The position numbers were made by a program, and so were the translations under genes. Below are positions 59,310 through 64,000 of a DNA stretch of 64,000 bases, piece by piece; positions within the stretch are counted from its first letter, which is position 1; the number at the start of each line of letters is the position of its first letter. Under the pieces are notes generated by a model. The model was not told the DNA's origin. It searched no databases and saw only the letters and a program-made list of their open reading frames with translations. The DNA lies in assembly GCF_004216855.1 (NCBI RefSeq), contig NZ_SGXT01000016.1, positions 124,001 to 188,000 of the forward strand, written 5' to 3'. The DNA is from Microcella alkaliphila. Its GTDB lineage: Bacteria > Actinomycetota > Actinomycetes > Actinomycetales > Microbacteriaceae.

Positions 59310-59597
59310 CTACTTCTCCTGGGTGGTAGCGAGGGCGGGTGCGGCCTCGTCGCGCAGTGCTTCGAGTTGTTCGTCGGTGAGTCCCTCGACCTCGATGATC
59401 TCGTCCGCGAGGGTGCCGCGTGCGGCATGCGGGGAGCGGGGCGTGACGATCGCGACGACCTCGACGGCGTCGGTCATGTTGGAGACCGCGTCTTGGCCGG
59501 CTTCTTTGGTGGGGGCGATCACGATGACGCGGGTCGGTGGCGGCTGGATGGGAGTCTCGTCGGCGATGACGACGTCGACGCGGGCGCTGACCTTCAT
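59310..59597 (-). CDS. Small phage hypothetical protein
   Basis: A 95-residue protein chosen to start at the ATG with GAAGGAGC upstream. It has a beta-rich first half (KVSARVDVVIADETPIQPP; TRVIVIAPTK) and an acidic helical end (GLTDEQLEALRDEAAPAL). It lies two bases upstream of the previous gene. Function unknown. Confidence 0.55.
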   Translation of the reverse strand: MKVSARVDVVIADETPIQPPPTRVIVIAPTKEAGQDAVSNMTDAVEVVAIVTPRSPHAARGTLADEIIEVEGLTDEQLEALRDEAAPALATTQEK

Positions 59598-59629
59598 TTG
59601 TGCTCCTTCGGTGGTCTCTGTGGGGCTCA

Positions 59630-59920
59630 TCAGGAGGCTCCCCAAGCTTCAATCGCGACGTCCGCCGCGGTGCCGCGACGTGCATTGCACCTCAGGTGCG
59701 CCGGGCGGATCTCGTTGCGGACGAGGTCGCCGCCGTTCGCAAGCGGCTCGATGTGGTCTGCGGTAAAGCTCATCGGATCGCGTCGATCAAGCGTCACATC
59801 GATGTCGCCCCCGCAAATGTGGCAGACGAGGCCCTCATCGCGGACTCTGGCCAGGAGGCGTTTCCGCTTCCGCTTGTAAGCAGCCTTGCCCTTGCCGTCG
59901 CGGATGGAGCGGTTGCTCAC
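59630..59920 (-). CDS. HNH endonuclease
   Basis: The 96-residue protein is an HNH nuclease with an N-terminal basic stretch (KGKAAYKRKRKRLLARV). A CHICGGDID knuckle, the catalytic-type ADHIEPLANGGDL and the closing PAHLRCNARRG follow. Free-standing HNH proteins next to terminase genes assist DNA packaging in many siphoviruses. No strong ribosome site was seen. Confidence 0.88.
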   Translation of the reverse strand: MSNRSIRDGKGKAAYKRKRKRLLARVRDEGLVCHICGGDIDVTLDRRDPMSFTADHIEPLANGGDLVRNEIRPAHLRCNARRGTAADVAIEAWGAS

Positions 59921-59941
59921 GGCGACACCTCCGGGAATGAC

Positions 59942-59970
59942 GAAGCCCCCGGCGGCATGCCGAGGGCTTC
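59942..59970 (-). terminator. Hairpin downstream of the membrane-protein gene
   Basis: GAAGCCCCCGGC (59942-59953) pairs with GCCGAGGGCTTC (59959-59970) with one mismatch and a 5-base loop. It lies 17 bases after the stop of the membrane protein at 59988, before HNH. The tail is GTCATT, so termination may be partial. Confidence 0.55.
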
Positions 59971-59987
59971 AGGTCAGTCGAGTCGGG

Positions 59988-60539
59988 TTAATGGGTGCGC
60001 GATTGTGCGATCACGACGCCGGAGGCGTCCTCGACGATGATCCAGTCGATGTCGGCAGTCGCCTCGGCGGGGAGCAGGCGGGGCAGTGCGTCTGCAGCTC
60101 GTTCGCCCAGGTCGTCACGGTCCGGTGAGCCGGACCCGACCTGGAGCGTCACATACCCGTTCGATCCTTGGGTGCGGACGCCTGAGATCCAGCCGTACCA
60201 GAGCGTCGGGTCGGAGGCGAAGACCTCGGAGTACTCCTGGCCGCCGAACGCATCCCTGATGGCCTGCTCGAAGGCGGCGCTGCGGGCATCCTCGTCGACC
60301 GTGGGTTCAGGCTCGGGCACTGGCTCCTCAGCGGCCTCGGTCGGCTCGGTGGGTTCCGGCGGCTCGGTGGCTGCCGGCGTCGGGGTGGCATTGATCTGCG
60401 CGGCTTCGCGCTCGTCACCGGTCGCGAGATTGCCGATGCCGCCCACGACGAGGACAGCGAGGACGATGCCCCAGATCCACAGCTTCTTGTACCAAGGCTT
60501 CTTGGCAGCGGTTTCGGTTGTTCCCTGAGCTTCGGTCAT
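59988..60539 (-). CDS. Membrane-anchored protein, possible lysogenic conversion gene
   Basis: The 183-residue protein has one membrane helix (about residues 17-38, LWIWGIVLAVLVVGGIGNLA) after a short charged N-terminus. A Pro/Glu/Thr-rich linker of about 35 residues and a compact outer domain (FEQAIRDAFGGQEYSEV; WYGWISGVRTQGSNG) follow. Its ATG is six bases after a minus-strand CAGACT (60546-60551). Terminator-like hairpins stand on both sides, so it is probably its own transcription unit and could be expressed in the lysogen. Surface change or superinfection exclusion is a guess. Confidence 0.65.
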   Translation of the reverse strand: MTEAQGTTETAAKKPWYKKLWIWGIVLAVLVVGGIGNLATGDEREAAQINATPTPAATEPPEPTEPTEAAEEPVPEPEPTVDEDARSAAFEQAIRDAFGGQEYSEVFASDPTLWYGWISGVRTQGSNGYVTLQVGSGSPDRDDLGERAADALPRLLPAEATADIDWIIVEDASGVVIAQSRTH

Positions 60540-60885
60540 CGGTCCAGTCTGCCTTGATCCGGGCGATAGCGGGTAGTCCTGCGTTGAGGGGTGCCCGCCG
60601 CTCGGGCTCGCAGTCAGGATGGTGTGAAGAGCGGCGGCGGGCTGTCTGAGTGCGCCGGCGGTCCGAGCAGGAAGCCCCGACCGCCGGCGCGCGAAGGATC
60701 CGCTCTGCATCGAATGCCCGGAGGATCAGACCGGACCGCGCGACCAGCCACCCCTATGACCCGGGCCGTGCGGCGAGTGAGTTCCCTCAGAAACGGGAAA
60801 AGCCCCGCAGTGCGAGGCTCGAACTTCGGACGCAGGACGCCCGACGTTATGCGACAACCGTCCCGGCATTGACAGCGTTTCGGCG
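60540..60885. other. Non-coding gap of 346 bases
   Basis: The left end holds the probable -10 box of the membrane-protein gene and 60798-60818 is an intrinsic terminator. No supported gene on either strand; open frames here are rich in Arg/Pro and cross the terminator. Confidence 0.5.
60798..60818 (-). terminator. Intrinsic terminator of the small early genes
   Basis: On the minus strand GCCTCGC (60812-60818) pairs with GCGGGGC (60802-60808) with one G-U and a 3-base loop, followed by TTTT. It lies 68 bases after the last small gene. Confidence 0.65.
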
Positions 60886-60972
60886 TCATTGGATGCGGCG
60901 TGTCGTTGATTCGGCGAGCGCCGTAATCGTTTTGTTGAGGTCTTCGGTGACGTGGAGGGCGAGGGCGTTCAT
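60886..60972 (-). CDS. Tiny 28-residue gene
   Basis: Start ATG overlaps the previous stop by four bases (ATGA). The product contains LALHVTEDLNKTITALAES, a likely helix. It shares the TALAE-coding 14-bp element with two other small genes. Coding is inferred from coupling only. Confidence 0.4.
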   Translation of the reverse strand: MNALALHVTEDLNKTITALAESTTRRIQ

Positions 60973-61193
60973 GAGGTCGTGGTGTCTGAATGGGACGATG
61001 CGTGCACGACTATCGAACTGGCGAGCAGAGCGCCCTGTGATATCCCACGGCGGTAGCCCGCTCGGAATGCAGCGAACCCGTCGGGATTGTTCCGTGCTGG
61101 GTTCGCGTCGCGATACTCGGTCCACGCGACGTCGAGGCTCGCGGGCTCGTAGCTATCAGGCTGGTGCTGAGCCGCGGGGTTCACGCGCTTCAT
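60969..61193 (-). CDS. Small phage hypothetical protein
   Basis: A 74-residue protein with a Trp/Tyr-bearing helical region (SLDVAWTEYRDANPARN; GFAAFRAGYRRG), a pattern seen in small actinophage proteins, and a Ser/Thr-rich end. A weak GGGACGCGG precedes the ATG. Function unknown. Confidence 0.55.
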   Translation of the reverse strand: MKRVNPAAQHQPDSYEPASLDVAWTEYRDANPARNNPDGFAAFRAGYRRGISQGALLASSIVVHASSHSDTTTS

Positions 61194-61224
61194 CGTTCCG
61201 CGTCCCCTGAATCGGGCGACACTC

Positions 61225-61416
61225 TCATCGACCGTTCGCCATTCTCATGAGCGCGCTGAGGCACGGCCCGCAGAGTTCGCCGTCAGAGCCGGAGTACCAG
61301 CCCAGCTCGGCCCCGATAATGGCCTGCATCGGGTTGTAATCCTTGGCCTGCTTCGGTCGCTCGACGCCGCACTCGACGCACGTCGGCACGTTCTCACTGA
61401 TCGTTGGCCGGTTCAC
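61225..61416 (-). CDS. Small zinc-finger protein
   Basis: A 63-residue protein with CVECG and CGPC knuckles separated by about 34 residues, enough for one zinc. The GTG start overlaps the previous stop (GTGA). Probably a DNA- or protein-binding early protein; function unknown. Confidence 0.6.
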   Translation of the reverse strand: MNRPTISENVPTCVECGVERPKQAKDYNPMQAIIGAELGWYSGSDGELCGPCLSALMRMANGR

Positions 61417-61694
61417 CGGTCGTCTCCTGTCTCTGAATCAGCCGGTCGGTGGAACGCTCCTACCTGGTCGGCGGAACGCCCACCAGCGTCGCGAACCAAC
61501 CGCTTCGCCGGGTTGCGGCGCATCGCTTCACGCTCAAGCGATCGGACGGTGTGCTCCGCCGCGTCGATCCGCACTTTCGCGGCGAATATCTGCTCCTCGA
61601 TCTGCTCATCCGTCAGCGCCGCCCACGGGTTGTGCATGAGAGGGTTCGGGATGCTCGGCGCTGGGTGGATGCGCGTCACGTTGCCATCAGCCAC
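61413..61694 (-). CDS. Small phage protein with coiled coil
   Basis: A 93-residue protein. I chose the GTG at 61694 since AGGAGG lies seven bases before it. It has a Pro-rich start and a helix TDEQIEEQIFAAKVRIDAAE. A charged coiled stretch VRSLEREAMRRNPAKR follows. It overlaps both neighbours. Function unknown. Confidence 0.55.
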   Translation of the reverse strand: MADGNVTRIHPAPSIPNPLMHNPWAALTDEQIEEQIFAAKVRIDAAEHTVRSLEREAMRRNPAKRLVRDAGGRSADQVGAFHRPADSETGDDR

Positions 61695-61950
61695 GGTCGG
61701 CCTCCTCTGTGCGCGAATCATGTGATTTGCGGTCGGCCTCGGCGAGCGCCGTCATGGTGGTGGCTGCTGTGGTTGCGGCCGTCATGGCGATGAAGTGGAC
61801 GGCGTTGCGTGCTTCGACGATGGCGTTGCCGAGCGCGATGAAGTGCATCAAGAGTTGGCGCTGTTGGGTCTGTCTGCGGTGGTGGCGTCGTTTTCCGCCG
61901 CGGGTTTTCATGCGGGGGTAGTGGGTTCGAGTGCGGGGGTGGGTGGTCAT
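61687..61950 (-). CDS. Small basic phage protein
   Basis: An 87-residue protein with an Arg/His/Lys-rich first third (MKTRGGKRRHHRRQTQQR), then a helix (LLMHFIALGNAIVEARNAVHF) and a TALAEADRK segment. It could bind nucleic acid. The ribosome site is weak. Confidence 0.5.
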   Translation of the reverse strand: MTTHPRTRTHYPRMKTRGGKRRHHRRQTQQRQLLMHFIALGNAIVEARNAVHFIAMTAATTAATTMTALAEADRKSHDSRTEEADRG

Positions 61951-61954
61951 GGGG

Positions 61955-62242
61955 TTAGGTTCCTGTGATGATGCGCCAGAGGGTGGTCGCGGCGGTTGCG
62001 GTGAGCATGAGGATGAGTGTGAGTAGGCCTCCTGCGATGACGACGGCGAAGAGGGCGCCGATGCCGTAGCCGACCCGCTCGGTGATCATGTTGTTGCTGG
62101 CGGCGCGGTGCTGGATCGGGGTATGTGCGGTGCGGGTCTTCCTGAACACCTCGTCGGCTTCGGCGGGGGTGAGTTTCCCGTCGCGGATCGCAGTTCGGAG
62201 CAGCTGCTCGAACGGGTCGGCCGGGTCTCCGGTGGTCCTCAT
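61955..62242 (-). CDS. Small membrane protein
   Basis: A 95-residue protein with a soluble acidic N-terminus (DPFEQLLRTAIRDGKLTPAEADEVF) and a C-terminal membrane helix (ALFAVVIAGGLLTLILMLTA). The ATG overlaps the previous stop (ATGA) and follows AGAGGAAA. It resembles many small membrane proteins in actinophage early regions. Function unknown. Confidence 0.6.
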   Translation of the reverse strand: MRTTGDPADPFEQLLRTAIRDGKLTPAEADEVFRKTRTAHTPIQHRAASNNMITERVGYGIGALFAVVIAGGLLTLILMLTATAATTLWRIITGT

Positions 62243-62655
62243 GGTGTTTCCTCTGTGCTGGAGAAGTGGGGGTGCTGGCCTGCCATGTGTCGGGCGAGGT
62301 TCTGGAAGGTGCGGTTGCAGCAGGGGCAGACGCCGGCGGCGATGCGGTTCTTGATGCGTGTCTTCGCCGCCTTGTGGCCGCGGAGGCTGCGTTCGGTAGC
62401 TTGCAGCTGGTCGCGGGTGTGGGTGAGGGACGACTCGGTGTAGCCGCGGAGGCGCTTCTCGCGTGCGAGCTGGGTCTCGAGTTCCTGCTCGCGGGTTTGC
62501 TTGAACACGGCGCTGTGTCCGTTCGGGCAGTAGAAGTTCACGTCGCTGCTGGCCTGCGCACGGTCGTAGTGATCCCGGGTGATGCCGAAAGCGCATCGGC
62601 ACTTCCAGCAGTGCAGGACGACGAGCGTCTCGGTGAAGGTCTGGGTGGTGGGCAT
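62239..62655 (-). CDS. Phage zinc-finger protein with C2H2-like end
   Basis: The 138-residue protein has an N-terminal CWKCRC knuckle with a later YCPNGH. A long coiled coil (REQELETQLAREKRLRGY; LQATERSLRGHKAAKTR) and a C-terminal CPCCNRTFQNLARHMAGQH, a C2H2-type finger, follow. Such proteins recur in Microbacterium and Arthrobacter phages with unknown function. AAAGGAC precedes the ATG, which shares a base with the previous stop. Confidence 0.7.
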   Translation of the reverse strand: MPTTQTFTETLVVLHCWKCRCAFGITRDHYDRAQASSDVNFYCPNGHSAVFKQTREQELETQLAREKRLRGYTESSLTHTRDQLQATERSLRGHKAAKTRIKNRIAAGVCPCCNRTFQNLARHMAGQHPHFSSTEETP

Positions 62656-62834
62656 CAGGGGGTGTCCTTTCGGTGGGTGCGGGTGCGTCGGATGTCGTCG
62701 ATGTGCCAGCGGCGGGGGCGGCCCTGGTCGTGGCGCCACCCTTCAGCGGCGGCGAGGTTGCGGGCGGTCTTCACGGACACGCCGAGGATCAGGGCGGCCG
62801 CGGCCGCGTTGAGGTATCGGTGCTCATCGGTCAT
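62655..62834 (-). CDS. Helix-turn-helix DNA-binding protein, excisionase-like
   Basis: A 59-residue protein with AAAALILGVSVKTARNLAAAEGW, shortened here, a winged-helix MerR/excisionase-like HTH, and a wing PRRWHIDDIRR. It overlaps both neighbours (ATGA, TGATG). It could be the recombination directionality factor or a small regulator of the early region. Confidence 0.6.
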   Translation of the reverse strand: MTDEHRYLNAAAAALILGVSVKTARNLAAAEGWRHDQGRPRRWHIDDIRRTRTHRKDTP

Positions 62835-63571
62835 GCCGTTCTCGTCCAGGCGGAGATCAGCTCGTCCCACTGGTGCGGGGCATACGAGGTGTGGTCGCGG
62901 TCGGCCGTGCAGAGGATCCGCGACGGCGTGCGGTGATCCTCGTTGGAGATCACGGCCGCGAGCGGCGACTCGCACAGGACCGGGCCGAGGTCTGTCTCGA
63001 GGACGACGTCGCGGCATCGGATCGGATGCCCGTCGTGCTCGAGGAGGACGCGGCGCACCGGTGTCGTTGACATGGCGGAATGGACGCGGCGCAGCAGATC
63101 CCGAGACGACGACAGCAGGTCGGGGCCGAGGAACGGGTACCGACCAAGCCAGCCACTGTGATGACGGGCGATGACCTGCAGCTGCAACGCCGCCGAGTCT
63201 CCCTCGCGCACTCCATGGGATCGTCCTGCCGGCACGGGACGCTCTGTGAGGACCGTGCGGGTCAGATAGCCGGCCCAGTCGTCAACCTGCGACGCGACCG
63301 GGGAGGCTGCCGGGTTCCACGATGACGACACATCGCGAGGCGCCGACGGGGATCCCGACGGGCGGGCTGCGTACGAGCGGTGATCTGTCACTCGCAGCGT
63401 CGACGACCGCAGCGGGCCGAGCATCCTTGACAACTCCCCCAGCAGCTTCCCGAGCTCGTCCACATGCGGCGGACATAGATCCGACCCCGGAACCGGCGGA
63501 CGCGCACACCCCGAGCTCGAGCACTCCCCCGCCGTCGATGCCACCACATGCTTCGGATAGCCCTTCAGCAT
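62831..63571 (-). CDS. Phage hypothetical protein with small zinc motif
   Basis: The 246-residue protein has an N-terminal knuckle (CSSSGCARP, DLCPPHVDEL) seen in many actinophage proteins. A Ser/Pro linker and a C-terminal domain with HSGWLGRYPFLGP, IRCRDVVLETDLG and a late Cys/His (RILCTADRDHTSY) follow. No enzyme family is recognised. It is the longest gene of the early cluster. Confidence 0.6.
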   Translation of the reverse strand: MLKGYPKHVVASTAGECSSSGCARPPVPGSDLCPPHVDELGKLLGELSRMLGPLRSSTLRVTDHRSYAARPSGSPSAPRDVSSSWNPAASPVASQVDDWAGYLTRTVLTERPVPAGRSHGVREGDSAALQLQVIARHHSGWLGRYPFLGPDLLSSSRDLLRRVHSAMSTTPVRRVLLEHDGHPIRCRDVVLETDLGPVLCESPLAAVISNEDHRTPSRILCTADRDHTSYAPHQWDELISAWTRTA

Positions 63572-63645
63572 CAGCGCACCACCTCGGCGAGCGCCGTCGT
63601 CGTCTCCGCACGGCGGGTGGTGGTATGTGGCGTTGTGCGGGTCAT
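63571..63645 (-). CDS. Tiny 24-residue gene
   Basis: The ATG follows AGGAGA by eight bases and the stop shares a base with the next start (TGATG). The Thr/Arg-rich peptide ends TTTALAEVVR. Supported by the ribosome site and coupling; function unknown. Confidence 0.45.
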   Translation of the reverse strand: MTRTTPHTTTRRAETTTALAEVVR

Positions 63646-63657
63646 GGTGGTCGTCTC

Positions 63658-63789
63658 CTAGTAGCAGGTGTCGCAGGTGCAGTGAGGGCGGGAGCCGGAC
63701 TGGCAGTGCGGTGATGGGTCGTGGTGGGGCGTCATGGGGCTGGCGTTCTCGCAGACCCTGCAGTCGGGGTCGAAGCTGATCCGTGTCAT
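63658..63789 (-). CDS. Small cysteine-rich protein
   Basis: A 43-residue protein with CRVCEN near the start and HCQSG, HCTCDTCY at the end: six Cys and several His that could bind zinc. It has no clear ribosome site. It is the first gene of the leftward cluster, beside a divergent promoter region. Confidence 0.5.
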   Translation of the reverse strand: MTRISFDPDCRVCENASPMTPHHDPSPHCQSGSRPHCTCDTCY

Positions 63790-63803
63790 GCGGCGAGTGC
63801 CGA

Positions 63804-63813
63804 TGAGTAGAGT
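63804..63813. promoter_or_regulatory. Divergent phage promoter region
   Basis: TAGAGT (63808-63813) is six bases before the rightward ATG at 63820. Overlapping it, minus-strand TACTCA (63804-63809) is a candidate -10 for the leftward early genes. Confidence 0.4.
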
Positions 63814-63819
63814 TCGGGT

Positions 63820-64000
63820 ATGTCTGATTGGTTGATGTTTGCGCTCCAGGCGGGTCTGCTGGTGGTCACGGGCGTCGCGGCTTGGGCCGCGTGGTCCCAG
63901 GCGGCCTCGGCGAAGCGGTCTCGCGAGAATGCAGACGCAGCTGCCCTGCGGGCGGACGAGTTCCAGCAGCGCGCTGTCTCCGCCGCCGAGAGGCAGGCGG
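63820..64000 (+). CDS. Membrane protein, 5' part
   Basis: The rightward gene runs off the window. The visible 60 residues have one membrane helix (MFALQAGLLVVTGVAAWAAW) and a charged coiled-coil start (SRENADAAALRADEFQQR). It appears leaderless. It marks a change of transcription direction inside the prophage. Confidence 0.6.
   Translation, partial: MSDWLMFALQAGLLVVTGVAAWAAWSQAASAKRSRENADAAALRADEFQQRAVSAAERQA

Larger units (their letters stand above)
38834..64000. mobile_element. Siphovirus-type prophage, right end outside the window
   Basis: The region runs from the putative attL through a zinc-ribbon gene, integrase and tRNA. A leftward block of early genes, head, tail and lysis genes in standard siphovirus order follows. 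All main modules for a viable phage particle are visible: terminase, portal, capsid protease, major capsid, connectors, tail tube, chaperone, tape measure, baseplate, fibre, endolysin and holin. No gene is obviously broken. The immunity repressor, replication genes and attR are not in the window. Confidence 0.92.

Noticed and set aside
59308-59685. Extension of the 67-residue gene to 193 codons
   Set aside because: The added part is the off-frame shadow of the neighbouring gene. A good ribosome site marks the start at 59307.
60614-60889. 91-codon minus-strand frame
   Set aside because: It runs through a clear intrinsic terminator and has no ribosome site.
60650-61210. 186-codon plus-strand frame
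   Set aside because: It is antisense to two coupled small genes and the terminator, and Arg-rich throughout.

Overview
The window is high-GC DNA from an actinomycete, most likely a member of the Microbacteriaceae. The clues are a DUF222/HNH endonuclease, EttA, an MTH1187-type thiamine-binding protein, a Zur-type operator in front of a cysteine-free L36 paralogue, and many start codons placed six to eight bases after a TANNNT-like -10 box (leaderless genes). No species is claimed.

Positions 1-38562 are host chromosome. In order they hold: the end of an MFS exporter; an SDR oxidoreductase and an acyltransferase transcribed divergently from one shared -10 element; the homocysteine pair metY-metX; a sensor kinase, membrane partner and LuxR-type regulator; an MFS exporter and a DUF222/HNH nuclease; nnrD, a GT87 glycosyltransferase and a thiamine-binding protein as a coupled operon; an Old Yellow Enzyme; a three-gene 2-oxo acid dehydrogenase operon followed by a methyltransferase; a flavoprotein; acyl-CoA thioesterase II; a divergent zinc-starvation pair (P-loop-less CobW-like protein and L36 paralogue) sharing a Zur-like box; thioesterase, ettA and a lipoprotein; a four-gene phosphorelay (27985-32784); an SSB paralogue; msrA divergent from an aldo/keto reductase and an EamA transporter; and a PLP-dependent decarboxylase.

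From about 38.7 kb to the right edge lies a siphovirus-type prophage, cut off at 64000. Its left end carries nested fragments of the 3' half of a tRNA-Arg(UCU) gene, read on the minus strand, which look like attL plus older attachment remnants. Then come a zinc-ribbon protein, a tyrosine integrase and a complete phage-borne tRNA-Arg(UCU), all rightward. Everything from 63789 down to 40684 runs leftward: small overlapping early genes, a separately transcribed membrane protein, HNH, small and large terminase, portal, protease/scaffold, decoration and capsid proteins, connectors, tail tube, frameshifted tail chaperone, tape measure, baseplate and fibre genes, endolysin and holin. Two strong terminators at 40386-40510 close the late operon. 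A rightward gene starting at 63820 runs off the window, so attR and the rebuilt host tRNA should lie further right.
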